Shown: piece by piece, positions 18,957-28,003 of the stretch
Position numbering within the stretch: the stretch's first letter is position 1
Layout of the letters: each line of letters begins with the position of its first letter
Assembly (NCBI RefSeq): GCF_013520985.1
Contig: NZ_JACDTY010000003.1
Coordinates: 186,001 to 250,000 of the forward strand
Origin: Mesorhizobium neociceri
GTDB lineage: Bacteria > Pseudomonadota > Alphaproteobacteria > Rhizobiales > Rhizobiaceae
Length of the DNA: 64,000 bases
Direction of reading: 5' to 3'
The notes under the pieces: model-generated
What the model was told of the DNA's origin: nothing
Seen by the model: only the letters and a program-made list of their open reading frames with translations
Databases searched by the model: none
Program-made: the position numbers and the translations under genes

Positions 18957-20054
18957 ATGGGAAATTCGGTTGCGACATCGGAGCCGTTGGCAAAGGCAGT
19001 TGCCGGGCGGCTCTTTCTGAGCATCCTGGCGGACGCATACCGGCGACATCGGCTGCTGCACGCGATGGCCATCGTTTCCTTGCTTTTGGCAGCCGCGGTC
19101 GGCCTGCGTACCGGAAACATGCCGGATTTCAGCGTGCTGGAAGACTACGCCCAATACCTTCTCTTCGCTTTCTGGATAGGCGGCTGTGCCTTCGCACTCG
19201 GCAGTTTTTTTCACCTTGCGCTCATCAAGCGGGATCGCGAACCGCTCGGCACTTTTCTGCGATCGATGGCGAGCTTCTTCGGCAACGCCAAGCGCAACGC
19301 CAACAGCCTCAATGGTCTGGCTGCGAGCATCGCGCTCATATCCGCTTTCGGTGTGTTGAAGGGCGCGGTCGCGATCCTTTCGCCATTCGCGTGGGACCAC
19401 GCATTGGCTCAGGCCGACCGGGCGCTGCATTTCGGTCGAGCTCCCCATGAATGGCTATGGTTTATCGTCCAGTCGCCGCTTGCGGTCAGACTGTTCAACC
19501 TGGCCTACAATTCCTGGTTCGTCGTCCTCATCGCCTCGGTCTTCATCGCTTGCATCACGCGCAACGACACGAAGCTGCGCCACCAGTTCCTGATGAGCTT
19601 CATGCTTGTGTGGATACTGGCGGGGTTCTTCCTGGCGATGGGCCTGTCTTCGGCAGGGCCGTGCTTTTACGAGCGGCTGGGGCTCGGCAGCGACTATCAT
19701 TTCCTGATGCAAGCACTCACCGCTGCCAATCGGTCCTATCCTATCTGGGCGCTCAGCACGCAGGACATTTTGTGGAGCGGCTATATCGGGGCGACCCCCG
19801 GCAGTCTCGGTATATCCGCCTTCCCGTCCATGCATGTAGCGATGGCGGTGCTTTTCGCGCTTTATGCAACACGCCGCTCTCGGCTGGCTGGTCTGTTGAT
19901 GTGGACATTCGCTGCAATCATCATGGTCGGCTCGGTCGTCCTTGGCTGGCACTATGCTGTCGATGGCTATGCGAGCGTGCTGATCTCGATCGCCATCTGG
20001 AAGGCGTGCGGTCTTTTCCTGGCTCGCTTCGCACCCGACGGCGTCGCGGCCTGA
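18957..20054 (+). CDS. PAP2-superfamily membrane phosphatase
   Basis: A 365-residue polytopic protein with about seven to eight membrane segments. The C-terminal half holds the PAP2 signatures: SAFPSMHVAMAVLFALYATR (SxSxH-like active site) and GWHYAVDGYASVLISIAIW (second His-Asp site). The overall architecture matches the inositolphosphorylceramide-synthase-like PAP2_3 group, so it may remodel lipid head groups. The ATG at 18957 lies in CCATGG; the N-terminal 30 residues are polar and cytoplasmic. It ends at a strong terminator shared with clpA. Confidence 0.85.
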   Translation: MGNSVATSEPLAKAVAGRLFLSILADAYRRHRLLHAMAIVSLLLAAAVGLRTGNMPDFSVLEDYAQYLLFAFWIGGCAFALGSFFHLALIKRDREPLGTFLRSMASFFGNAKRNANSLNGLAASIALISAFGVLKGAVAILSPFAWDHALAQADRALHFGRAPHEWLWFIVQSPLAVRLFNLAYNSWFVVLIASVFIACITRNDTKLRHQFLMSFMLVWILAGFFLAMGLSSAGPCFYERLGLGSDYHFLMQALTAANRSYPIWALSTQDILWSGYIGATPGSLGISAFPSMHVAMAVLFALYATRRSRLAGLLMWTFAAIIMVGSVVLGWHYAVDGYASVLISIAIWKACGLFLARFAPDGVAA

Positions 20055-20091
20055 CCTGAAAGTGCTGTTTCGGCACATCGGCCAGCCATGA

Positions 20092-20117
20092 AAAAGGCCC
20101 CGTCACCGGGGCCTTTT
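20092..20117. terminator. Bidirectional terminator between PAP2 gene and clpA
   Basis: AAAAGGCCCC with GGGGCCTTTT pairs over 10-11 bp around a 4-6 base loop, with A-run and T-run at the two ends. It lies between convergent gene ends, so it can stop both transcripts. Confidence 0.85.
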
Positions 20118-20131
20118 CATTGGCGAATTTT

Positions 20132-22597
20132 TTAGCCCTTGCGTGGCAGTTGCGGCACCAGGCTGCGCTTGCCGCCGTCCTTGCCCTTGGGCTCCGGCTT
20201 TTGCGCCACCGCCTTCTTGGCGACAGGCTTCTTGGCCACCGCCTTGCGCGCTTTCGGCGCTTCTTCCGGCTCCTGCTTCGGCTGCACCGGCGCCTCGTCG
20301 GCCAGCGATTCGAGCTTCAGGCCGGTTTCGCCGGTTTCCTTCTTCTCGACGGTGACGCGCACCGTGCCGCCCTTCTTGAGCTTGCCGAACAGCACCTCGT
20401 CGGCCAACGGCTTCTTGATGTGCTCCTGGATGACCCGGCCAAGCGGCCGCGCACCCATGCGCTCATCATAGCCCTTGTCGGCCAGCCAGGCGATCGCATC
20501 CGGCGACAGGTCGAAGGTGACACCGCGCTCGGAGAGCTGGGCCTCGAGCTGCATCACGAACTTCTGCACCACCTGATGGATGACCGGGATCGGCAGCGAG
20601 CCGAACGGGATGATCGCATCGAGACGGTTGCGGAATTCCGGCGTGAACAGCCGGTTGATCGCCTCGACATCGTCGCCTTCGCGCTTGGTCGACCCGAAAC
20701 CGATCGCCGCGCGCTGCGCATCGGAAGCGCCCGCATTGGTGGTCATGATCAGGATGACATTGCGGAAGTCGATCTGCTTGCCGTTGTGGTCGGTCAGCTT
20801 GCCGTGGTCCATGACCTGCAACAGGATGTTGAACAGGTCCGGATGCGCCTTCTCGACCTCGTCGAGCAGCAGCACGCAATGCGGATGCTGGTCGACGCCG
20901 TCGGTCAACAGGCCGCCCTGGTCGAAGCCGACATAGCCCGGAGGCGCGCCGATCAGCCGCGAAACGGTGTGGCGTTCCATATATTCCGACATGTCGAAGC
21001 GGATCAGCTCGACGCCGAGCGAGGCAGCCAATTGCTTGGCTACTTCGGTCTTGCCAACGCCGGTCGGACCCGAGAACAGGTACGAGCCGATCGGCTTTTC
21101 CGGTTCACGCAGGCCGGCACGCGCCAGCTTGATCGCCGAGGTCAGCGCGCTGATCGCGGTGTCCTGGCCATAGACGACGCGCTTCAGCTCGATGTCGAGA
21201 CCCTGCAGCACCTTCTCGTCGTCGGCCGAAACCGTCTTCGGCGGGATGCGGGCCATGGTGGCGATCGTGGCTTCGATCTCCTTGATGCCGATCGTCTTCT
21301 TGCGCTTGGCCTCGGGCACCAGCATCTGCGAAGCGCCGGTCTCGTCGATCACGTCAATCGCCTTGTCCGGCAGCTTGCGGTCGTTGATGTAGCGGGCCGA
21401 CAGTTCCACCGAGGCCTTGATCGCCTCGTTGGTGAACTTCACCTTGTGGAATTCCTCATAATAGGGCTTGAGGCCCTTCATGATCTCGATGGCGTCCTCG
21501 ATGGTCGGCTCGTTGACGTCGATCTTCTGGAAGCGCCGCACCAAAGCACGGTCCTTCTCGAAGAACTGGCGGAATTCCTTGTAGGTGGTCGAGCCGATGC
21601 AGCGGATGGCGCCCGACGACAGCGCCGGCTTCAACAGGTTCGACGCGTCCATGGCGCCGCCCGAGGTGGCGCCGGCACCGATCACGGTGTGGATCTCGTC
21701 GATGAACAGCACGGCGCCCGGATAATCCTCGAGCTCCTTGACGACCTGCTTCAGCCGCTCTTCGAAATCGCCGCGATAGCGGGTGCCGGCCAAAAGCGTG
21801 CCCATGTCGAGCGCGAAGATGGTGGCGTCCTGCAGCACTTCGGGCACGTCGCCTTCGACGATGCGCTTGGCCAGACCTTCGGCAATCGCCGTCTTGCCGA
21901 CGCCGGGGTCGCCAACATAGAGCGGGTTGTTCTTGGAGCGGCGGCACAGCACCTGGATGGTGCGGTTGATCTCGCTCTCGCGGCCGATCAGCGGATCGAT
22001 CTTGCCGGCCTTGGCCTTGTTGTTGAGGTTGACGCAATAAGCCGTCAGCGCATCCTGCTGCTGCTTCTTCTTGCCGCCTTCCTCCTGCGGCTCGGCGCCG
22101 TTCTGGCCGCCCTGCTCGTCATCGGCGCCGCGCGGCGAGCGCGTTTCCGATGCGCCCGGGCGCTTGGCGATGCCGTGCGAGATGTAGTTGACCGCGTCGT
22201 AGCGGGTCATCTGCTGTTCCTGCAGGAAATAGGCGGCGTGGCTCTCGCGCTCGGCAAAGATGGCGACGAGCACGTTGGCGCCGGACACTTCCTCGCGGCC
22301 GGATGACTGCACATGGATGACGGCGCGCTGGATGACGCGCTGGAAGCCGGCGGTCGGCTTGGAATCCTCATCGTAACCGGTGACGAGGTTGTCGAGCTCG
22401 GTGTCGATATAGGTGAGAACAGTGTGCTTCAGCTCGTCGAGGTCGACGTTGCAGGCGCGCATGACTGCGGCCGCCTCGGTGTCGTCGATGAGCGCGAGCA
22501 GCAGATGTTCAAGGGTTGCATATTCATGGTGCCGCTCATTGGCGAGCGTCAGCGCCTGGTGAAGCGCCTTTTCCAGGCCTTGGGAGAAAGCCGGCAT
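20132..22597 (-). CDS. clpA: ATP-dependent Clp protease ATP-binding subunit ClpA
   Basis: ClpA unfolds substrates and feeds them to ClpP. The 821-residue protein has the double ClpN domain (1-140, [20 protein letters not shown]), AAA-1 with Walker [16 protein letters not shown], and AAA-2 with [15 protein letters not shown]. The C-terminus is about 60 residues longer than E. coli ClpA because of a Lys/Ala/Pro-rich tail ([19 protein letters not shown]), probably disordered. Such tails occur in rhizobial ClpA. clpS lies 6 bases upstream, so the adaptor and unfoldase are co-transcribed. Confidence 0.96.
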   Translation of the reverse strand: MPAFSQGLEKALHQALTLANERHHEYATLEHLLLALIDDTEAAAVMRACNVDLDELKHTVLTYIDTELDNLVTGYDEDSKPTAGFQRVIQRAVIHVQSSGREEVSGANVLVAIFAERESHAAYFLQEQQMTRYDAVNYISHGIAKRPGASETRSPRGADDEQGGQNGAEPQEEGGKKKQQQDALTAYCVNLNNKAKAGKIDPLIGRESEINRTIQVLCRRSKNNPLYVGDPGVGKTAIAEGLAKRIVEGDVPEVLQDATIFALDMGTLLAGTRYRGDFEERLKQVVKELEDYPGAVLFIDEIHTVIGAGATSGGAMDASNLLKPALSSGAIRCIGSTTYKEFRQFFEKDRALVRRFQKIDVNEPTIEDAIEIMKGLKPYYEEFHKVKFTNEAIKASVELSARYINDRKLPDKAIDVIDETGASQMLVPEAKRKKTIGIKEIEATIATMARIPPKTVSADDEKVLQGLDIELKRVVYGQDTAISALTSAIKLARAGLREPEKPIGSYLFSGPTGVGKTEVAKQLAASLGVELIRFDMSEYMERHTVSRLIGAPPGYVGFDQGGLLTDGVDQHPHCVLLLDEVEKAHPDLFNILLQVMDHGKLTDHNGKQIDFRNVILIMTTNAGASDAQRAAIGFGSTKREGDDVEAINRLFTPEFRNRLDAIIPFGSLPIPVIHQVVQKFVMQLEAQLSERGVTFDLSPDAIAWLADKGYDERMGARPLGRVIQEHIKKPLADEVLFGKLKKGGTVRVTVEKKETGETGLKLESLADEAPVQPKQEPEEAPKARKAVAKKPVAKKAVAQKPEPKGKDGGKRSLVPQLPRKG

Positions 22598-22603
22598 GTT
22601 ACC

Positions 22604-22930
22604 TCACTTCTTCTCCATCACGCATTGCAGCGGATGCTGATTCTGTCGGGCGAAATCCATGACCTGGGACACTTTGGTCTCGGCCACCTCGAATGTATAG
22701 ACCCCGCACTCGCCCACTCCATGATTGTGAACATGGAGCATGATGCGTGTGGCGGCTTCGCGGTCCTTTTGAAAAAAACGCTCCAGGACGTGAACCACGA
22801 ACTCCATGGGCGTGTAGTCGTCGTTGAGGATAAGGACCCGATAAAGGCTGGGCTTCTTGGTCTTGGTTTTCGTGCGCGTAATGACGGCCGTGCCGCGACC
22901 GGCCTCATTGCCGTCGCCGTCACTTTGCAT
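22604..22930 (-). CDS. clpS: ATP-dependent Clp protease adaptor ClpS
   Basis: ClpS delivers N-degron substrates to ClpA. The core shows [40 protein letters not shown] and [13 protein letters not shown], which include the N-degron pocket and ClpA contact. The start is uncertain. [13 protein letters not shown] gives 108 residues and aligns with rhizobial ClpS, whereas the frame is open to an ATG at 23008, which would add 26 residues. Neither start has a strong SD. Overlap with clpA expression is assured by the 6-base gap. Confidence 0.9.
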
Positions 22931-23133
22931 CCGCACCACGCTTGTCGTGGCAGTCAAACCGATCGTCACGTATCCTGCCTCTTTCGAATCCCCATGCGAG
23001 TTCGACATGTAGGTGTTCGATGGACGATTTTAAGCCCTTCTTGTTAGCTGACAATATGGCTAGGTGGGCAAACCCAGGCGATTTTCAAAATCGTGAACCG
23101 CCAAAGCCCCGGAATTGAAACCGGCATGAAAAA

Positions 23134-23159
23134 ACCCGGCCGCGCATCCGCGACCGGGT
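23134..23159 (-). terminator. Phasin terminator
   Basis: On the minus strand ACCCGGTCGCG and CGCGGCCGGGT pair over 11 bp (one G-U) around a 4-base loop and are followed by a run of T. It lies 47 bases after the phasin stop. Confidence 0.85.
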
Positions 23160-23205
23160 CTGTTTTGCAAGCCCGAAAGGCCGTGCCTGGTATTTTCGAG
23201 CGAAA

Positions 23206-23535
23206 TTACTTCGCCTTGGCGACAATCGATTCGAAGGGCTTGTAGGCCTCCTTGGCGAGCTCGGCATAGAGATCGCCGAATTTGGTGGCCTCGGCAACGA
23301 AGCTCTCATAGCTCTGCTTGGCGAAGTCGGACTGGATCTCGATCGCCTTTTCCAGCGACTTGGCGGAGATCAGCTTTTCGACCGCGGCGCTGCCGGCTTC
23401 GAAGCTCTTCTTGGTGTATTCGCCAGCTTCGGTGGCGATCGCCTGCGCGCCCTTGGAGAGCGAAGCGAAGCTCTTCAATCCGGTGTCGGCAAACTCTTTG
23501 CCGTATTTCGAGAAGTCCTCATAGGTCTGGGTCAT
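23206..23535 (-). CDS. Phasin family protein
   Basis: Phasins coat polyhydroxyalkanoate granules. The 109-residue all-helical protein starts MTQTYEDFSKYGKEFADTGL and continues with Ala/Lys/Glu-rich amphipathic helices such as EYTKKSFEAGSAAVEKLI and SDFAKQSYESFVAEATKFG, as in the phasin_2 family. The start is chosen for its SD (GGGAAACG) and because upstream codons lie in the promoter. It has its own strong promoter and terminator, so it is monocistronic and probably highly expressed. Confidence 0.88.
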   Translation of the reverse strand: MTQTYEDFSKYGKEFADTGLKSFASLSKGAQAIATEAGEYTKKSFEAGSAAVEKLISAKSLEKAIEIQSDFAKQSYESFVAEATKFGDLYAELAKEAYKPFESIVAKAK

Positions 23536-23598
23536 TTCACGTTTCCCTTGGCGGTTTTTAAAGCGCCCTTGCCTGAGCGCGGTTGTGCAATGCAGGAG

Positions 23599-23627
23599 AA
23601 TATATTGTGCGCTGCACAAAAGTCAAG
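23599..23627 (-). promoter_or_regulatory. Strong sigma-70 promoter of the phasin gene
   Basis: On the minus strand CTTGAC (23622-23627) and TATATT (23599-23604) are 17 bases apart, a perfect rhizobial -35 and a near-consensus -10. It lies about 65 bases upstream of the phasin start. Confidence 0.85.
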
Positions 23628-23820
23628 ATTTCCGCGGCATCGGGCCGCGCTGCGCCGGCAACCGCTAAAATTCGACTAAACAAAGGCTCAAGCCCGAGGA
23701 AAATGGTGAACGCGCCGGTTACCATAAACGGATTGGTAACGCAGGCCGCGATAGTTTGACAGCAAGTGAGGACGGATCCCTTTGCCGCCTCCAGGGCAAT
23801 GAGTTTCAAAGGAACTATCA

Positions 23821-25257
23821 GTGCGTCAGGCGTTGTCGGTCTTCGGTTCAAAATCCGTATCTCCCCTCAAAACGATCATGATCCTCGCTTTGGCGATGTC
23901 ATTCGTCGTTGCGGGCGCCGCATCGTCGATGGCCGCCAGGTCGTCGGCGATCGTCGTCGATGCCAAGACCGGCAAGGTGCTTTATTCGTCCGATGCCAAC
24001 GGCCGGCGCTACCCGGCGTCGCTGACCAAGATGATGACGCTCTATTTGACCTTCGAGGCCTTGGCGAAGGGCCGGATCAGCAAGAACACGCCGGTGCCGT
24101 TTTCGGCCAAGGCGGCGGCCGAGCCGCCGACCAAGCTCGGCGTCAAGGCCGGCGCAGCGGTTTCGGTCGAGACCGCCATCCTGTCGATGGTAACCAAGTC
24201 GGCCAATGATTCGGCGACCGCGCTCGGCGAATTGCTCGGCGGCAGCGAAAGCAATTTCGCCCGCATGATGACCGCCAAGGCGCGGCAGCTCGGCATGGAC
24301 GGCACCGTGTTTCGCAATGCCAACGGCCTGCCCGATCCCGGCCAGTTCACCACCGCCCACGACATGGCGATGCTCGGCATCGCGCTCAGGGAACATTATC
24401 CGCAGTACTACGGCTACTTCTCGCAGCGCTCCTTCCTCTATGGGCGCCAGCGCATCAATGGCCACAACCGGCTGCTCGGCCGCATCAAGGGCGTCGACGG
24501 CATCAAGACCGGTTACACCCGCGCCTCCGGCTTCAACCTCGTCTCGTCGGTTTCCGACGGCAACCGACGCCTCGTCGCCGTCGTCATGGGCGGCACTTCG
24601 GGCCGCAGCCGCGACAACCAGATGGCCGGGCTGATCAACGCCTACATGCCGCGCGCGTCGACCCGCGGTGGCGGCGCCCTGGTCGCCAAGGCAGGCGGCG
24701 ACAGTCCGATCAAGGCGCTGGCCAAGGTCTTCCTGCCCAAGCACGACGCGCCGACGCCCGACGACAAGCCGGTGATGGAAGACGATGCCGTGGCGTCCAA
24801 CGACGATCCGACATCTGCCGACGAGCAGTCTGCTGACGAACAGACGGTGGCCGCGGTCGAAGAACCCGCACCCGTCGTCAAGACCAGGAAGGTCAAGACC
24901 GTCATCGTGACGGCGCCCAAGGTGGAAACGGCGCAAATGGTTGCCGCCTACGCCGAACCCACGCCAGCATCCCCTCAGGCGGTCGACCCGGTCAACACGG
25001 CCTCGGTGCCGTCGGGTTGGGCGGTCCAGGTGGCGTCTTCGCCCAAGCAGTCCGAAGCCCAGGCTTTCCTCGACAAGACCGCCAAGCAGGCGCCCAAAGT
25101 CCTTGCGGATGCCTCCGGCTTCACCGTCGCCTTCGACAAGGATGGCGAGACCTATTACCGCGCCCGGTTCGGCGGCTTCGGCTCGAAGGACGCGGCCTGG
25201 AATGCCTGCAACGCCCTGAAGAAAAAGAAGATCGCCTGCTACGCCGTCCAGCAATAG
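23821..25257 (+). CDS. D-alanyl-D-alanine carboxypeptidase with SPOR domain
   Basis: Periplasmic DD-carboxypeptidase trimming peptidoglycan stem peptides. The 478-residue precursor starts with GTG (SD AAAGGA) and has a signal peptide to about residue 39. The penicillin-binding motifs are S67-L-T-K70, S127-A-N129 and K229-T-G231. After a Pro/Ala/Asp-rich linker (about 290-395) it ends in a SPOR domain (WAVQVASSPKQSEAQAFLDK to the C-terminus). SPOR binds denuded septal glycan, so the enzyme is probably recruited to division sites. Confidence 0.93.
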   Translation: MRQALSVFGSKSVSPLKTIMILALAMSFVVAGAASSMAARSSAIVVDAKTGKVLYSSDANGRRYPASLTKMMTLYLTFEALAKGRISKNTPVPFSAKAAAEPPTKLGVKAGAAVSVETAILSMVTKSANDSATALGELLGGSESNFARMMTAKARQLGMDGTVFRNANGLPDPGQFTTAHDMAMLGIALREHYPQYYGYFSQRSFLYGRQRINGHNRLLGRIKGVDGIKTGYTRASGFNLVSSVSDGNRRLVAVVMGGTSGRSRDNQMAGLINAYMPRASTRGGGALVAKAGGDSPIKALAKVFLPKHDAPTPDDKPVMEDDAVASNDDPTSADEQSADEQTVAAVEEPAPVVKTRKVKTVIVTAPKVETAQMVAAYAEPTPASPQAVDPVNTASVPSGWAVQVASSPKQSEAQAFLDKTAKQAPKVLADASGFTVAFDKDGETYYRARFGGFGSKDAAWNACNALKKKKIACYAVQQ

Positions 25258-25302
25258 GGCGGCGCCGAAACCATCTCCCGGAAATTTACTGCGTCGAAGG
25301 AG

Positions 25303-26004
25303 TTAGTTGTGATTGGAGAGCAAGACGTCCTTGGCTTCATTGATCCGCGCCGCCAGGAAAGACGTGCCGCCGATGTCGGGGTGCAGGCGCTGCATCAGGC
25401 GGCGGTGCGCCTTGCGGACATCCGCCGCGGCGGCCCCCGCTTCAAGACCAAGGACCTTGTAGGCCTCCTCCTTAGTCATGGCGCCCGCACCTGGCGCAAC
25501 ACCCAGCCCTTCGCCACCGTTCGCCTCAGCGTCTTTGCGCCAGACGGGAAAACGGCCGTCAAGATACGTCTCTAACAGCTGACGGCTCTCCGGGTCGCCG
25601 GGGAGCTCGCGGTAAAGTTGCTGCAGTTCGGCCAGGCCCATCGCGCCCAGCATCTTGCCTTCATGGCGGCCGGCCAGAACCAGGCCTTCAAGCCCGCCCG
25701 TATCGTGATCAAGCTCCATTTCCAGTGCAGCAGTGCGCACCGTCGAGCGCTTGCCGGGCGCCAGCCCGACCGTCGGCCGCTTCATCCGCACCGAACCATA
25801 CCAGGCAAGGGCCGCGGCCAGGATGAGGCCGGCAATGCCTTCACGGCCGACCACCAGCACGGCGAGGCCAACCAGCCCCAGAAGCACCGGCCCGAGCGTG
25901 CGCATGCCGCTTGCCAGTTTTTGCGGATCGGCGCGGACGAAAATCGTCGCCGCGCCAAGCAGCACCAGAAACAGTGCAACAAGTGCAATGATTGCGCCCA
26001 TCAA
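25303..26004 (-). CDS. Membrane-anchored DnaJ-domain protein
   Basis: A 233-residue protein with two to three N-terminal membrane segments (1-70) and a C-terminal J-domain (about 175-233) beginning TKEEAYKVLGLEAGAAAADV. It includes the HPD motif in RRLMQRLHPDIGGTSFLA. The HPD stimulates DnaK ATPase, so it probably recruits DnaK to the inner membrane. It overlaps the upstream VWA gene by 4 bases (ATGA), so they are coupled. Confidence 0.9.
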   Translation of the reverse strand: MMGAIIALVALFLVLLGAATIFVRADPQKLASGMRTLGPVLLGLVGLAVLVVGREGIAGLILAAALAWYGSVRMKRPTVGLAPGKRSTVRTAALEMELDHDTGGLEGLVLAGRHEGKMLGAMGLAELQQLYRELPGDPESRQLLETYLDGRFPVWRKDAEANGGEGLGVAPGAGAMTKEEAYKVLGLEAGAAAADVRKAHRRLMQRLHPDIGGTSFLAARINEAKDVLLSNHN

Positions 26005-26732
26005 TTCCCGCCGCCCCTGAGATGCTCGATCAACAGCCGGTCTCCCGGCCTGTCCCTTGCCTCAAGTGCCTTCAATCCACCGGTCGCATAGACGGCGACG
26101 GCGGAAAGCAGTCCGGCCAGGGTCGCGGCGGCCCGCCGGTCAAATCGGAACCAGGCCCCTTTGGACAGTCGCGCGATCTCCTTGAACGCCTTTTCTGCGC
26201 CGGAATCATGACCTTCCTGGAAGACGAAGACGGGAACGCCGTGCAGGCCGAGGCTGCCGGCCTTCTGCGCCAGGTCGTCGATATCCTCTTCCATGGCGTC
26301 ACCGATATAGACCAGCGCGTTGACCTTGGCTGTCGCGGTTTCCTTCAGCGCATGCGCCAGCACCTTGCTGATCTGGGTGTGACCGGCACGGCAATCGATC
26401 CGGGTCATCAATTGCTTCAGGGCGTTGGTATCGGCAACGAAGGCCGAGGACCGGCATTCACCCAGTCCGCGAAAATAGACCAGTTGGACACCGAGGGTTC
26501 CGGCCTTGCCGACGGCATCGAACATTTCGCCTTGCAGCTTGGTGGCGAGATCCCAGGTCGGCTGGCGGCTCATCGTCGCGTCGAGCGCAAGGATCAGCCG
26601 CCCCGAACCGGTCGCGAACGCGGCAAGCGCCCGTGCCTGACGGACAAAGGCGTCGATCTCGCCGGCATTGGAATGAGGCTTGACCGGCGCAGGACTGGCC
26701 TTTGCGGGCACGGGCTGCTTCTTGTCGCTCAT
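26001..26732 (-). CDS. VWA-like domain protein
   Basis: A 243-residue cytoplasmic protein. The start MSDKKQPVPAKASPAPVKPH is preferred over an upstream alternative. A von Willebrand A-like fold is suggested by RLILALDATMSRQPTWDLA, where DATMS stands in for the metal-binding DxSxS, and by NALVYIGDAMEEDIDDLAQK, which looks like the later Asp-containing strand. It is translationally coupled to the membrane DnaJ gene. The pair is seen together in Rhizobiales but has no defined role. Confidence 0.75.
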   Translation of the reverse strand: MSDKKQPVPAKASPAPVKPHSNAGEIDAFVRQARALAAFATGSGRLILALDATMSRQPTWDLATKLQGEMFDAVGKAGTLGVQLVYFRGLGECRSSAFVADTNALKQLMTRIDCRAGHTQISKVLAHALKETATAKVNALVYIGDAMEEDIDDLAQKAGSLGLHGVPVFVFQEGHDSGAEKAFKEIARLSKGAWFRFDRRAAATLAGLLSAVAVYATGGLKALEARDRPGDRLLIEHLRGGGN

Positions 26733-26837
26733 AAGATGCAAGATGTGGCGTTGCCGGCCCGCTTGCAAGTCCAGCCTTGGACAAGATGGAGGGCCAGAGA
26801 CCGGGACAGCGGTGTGAGGCGGATGCCGGCGCTGGCG

Positions 26838-27275
26838 CTAGAGCAGACCGAGATCGGCGAGCTCACGCTTCAGTTTCGGCGGCATCTCGACCAGTCCGGC
26901 TTTACTCTTGCCGATATCGGCCGGCGCATCCGATGGTTTCAGGTAACGCCAGCCCTGGAAGGCACGGCGTGGTTGCCAGTCGGTGCGCACGACTTCGAGG
27001 CCGAGCATCAGGCGGCAACGGCCGATGCCTTCATCGTCGGTGAAGGGGCGGATTTCGGTGATCAGCTGGCGGCACTGGACGCTGCCCTTGATCACCCAAT
27101 AGAGCGAGCCGCCATCGGTGACTTCGGCGCCGCGCGTCGGCACCATGCGGGTCGTGTGCCAGTGTTCGGCCGGCTCGCCGGCGCGGCGTCGTTCATCGAG
27201 GCGAAAGGCGATCCACTCTTCGAGATCCTCGACGCTGTCGCAACCGACGCACAGTTTTAGGAGATTGAGTGCCAT
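26838..27275 (-). CDS. DUF1489 family protein
   Basis: Conserved alphaproteobacterial protein of unknown function, 145 residues. It has MALNLLKLCVGCDSVEDLEE at the start, then HTTRMVPTRGAEVTDGGSLYW and FQGWRYLKPSDAPADIG near the end. No signal peptide or membrane segment. It stands alone between the VWA and HicAB genes. Confidence 0.85.
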   Translation of the reverse strand: MALNLLKLCVGCDSVEDLEEWIAFRLDERRRAGEPAEHWHTTRMVPTRGAEVTDGGSLYWVIKGSVQCRQLITEIRPFTDDEGIGRCRLMLGLEVVRTDWQPRRAFQGWRYLKPSDAPADIGKSKAGLVEMPPKLKRELADLGLL

Positions 27276-27347
27276 GGCGGCAATCTAGCGGCTGCACGCC
27301 GAGCCTTCAACGCTTTGGAAGGTTTTGCACAGGCAGAGCCCGTCAGC

Positions 27348-27686
27348 TCAGGAAGCTTGAGCGGCTGTTTTGATGGCTTCCGCAACCCATTCGTTGAGGC
27401 TCTTGTCCTCCGCCGCCGCTGCGGTCGCAGCCGCTTCATGCACACTGGGTTCTAGCCTCAGATTGAAGCGGCCGGAGAATTCACGGAAAGGCTCGATGTT
27501 CTTCTCCCTGCACAGGGTGAGGAACACCTCCAGGGATTTCGCACCCTCCACATGGAGTTGCTGGACGTCCTTGGCGTAGAAATCCGCGCCCCCGGCCAGC
27601 CCCAGAAATTCGCCCCTGAGCATTTCGATCTCCGGATCGAAAGACACCAGCGCCTTGTGACCGTCGATCTCTATGATGTTTTTCAT
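27348..27686 (-). CDS. hicB: HicB-family antitoxin
   Basis: Antitoxin and autorepressor of a type II toxin-antitoxin pair, 112 residues. The N-terminal partial-RNase-H-like HicB fold covers MKNIIEIDGHKALVSFDPEI to about 70. The C-terminal ribbon-helix-helix is visible as FSGRFNLRLEPSVHEAAATA and DKSLNEWVAEAIKTA. The start at 27686 overlaps the toxin gene by 4 bases (ATGA). A longer start is possible but would lie within hicA. Confidence 0.9.
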   Translation of the reverse strand: MKNIIEIDGHKALVSFDPEIEMLRGEFLGLAGGADFYAKDVQQLHVEGAKSLEVFLTLCREKNIEPFREFSGRFNLRLEPSVHEAAATAAAAEDKSLNEWVAEAIKTAAQAS

Positions 27687-27937
27687 GGTCTCACTCCATG
27701 GCTTTCCAGCCATTTCCTGATGCTCGACACTGCACCTTTGTCCGTGTCCGGTGTTGGATGTGGTCGATGAAAGACACGAATCTCCCCGAACAGAAACACA
27801 CCGACGCGTGATCCTTCGCGCTCACTCACCTCGGCACCCAAGGCCACGAACAGAGCCTCAATTTCCGACCATCGGATTGTGCCGCTTACGGGGCGCGCGA
27901 AAATCTGGACCAGCGTCGCTTGGTGCTTGCGCTTCAT
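27683..27937 (-). CDS. hicA: HicA-family mRNA interferase toxin
   Basis: Predicted mRNA interferase of 84 residues with the double-stranded-RNA-binding-like HicA fold: RWSEIEALFVALGAEVSERE, GSRVGVFLFGEIRVFHRPHP, and DKGAVSSIRKWLESHGV. Toxin first, antitoxin second is the usual hicAB order. A perfect inverted repeat sits 10 bases before the ATG. The subfamily has Arg-Val instead of the His after Gly-Ser, so the catalytic residue may be one of the later histidines. Confidence 0.88.
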   Translation of the reverse strand: MKRKHQATLVQIFARPVSGTIRWSEIEALFVALGAEVSEREGSRVGVFLFGEIRVFHRPHPTPDTDKGAVSSIRKWLESHGVRP

Positions 27938-27947
27938 GCCAATCTAG

Positions 27948-27962
27948 TACCATTAAATGGTA
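27948..27962 (-). promoter_or_regulatory. hicAB operator
   Basis: TACCATTAAATGGTA is a perfect 7-1-7 inverted repeat directly upstream of hicA. Its size and place fit binding by the HicB ribbon-helix-helix domain. It is AT-rich compared with the surroundings. Confidence 0.65.
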
Positions 27963-28003
27963 TCATTTCGCAAGGCTTCAATGGAAAAATGGGCTGTGCC
28001 CCT

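Noticed and set aside
20120..22306. A very long open frame opposite clpA
   Set aside because: It is a high-GC antisense shadow: Arg/Leu/Asp-rich, no domain, no ribosome-binding site, and fully covered by a clear clpA.
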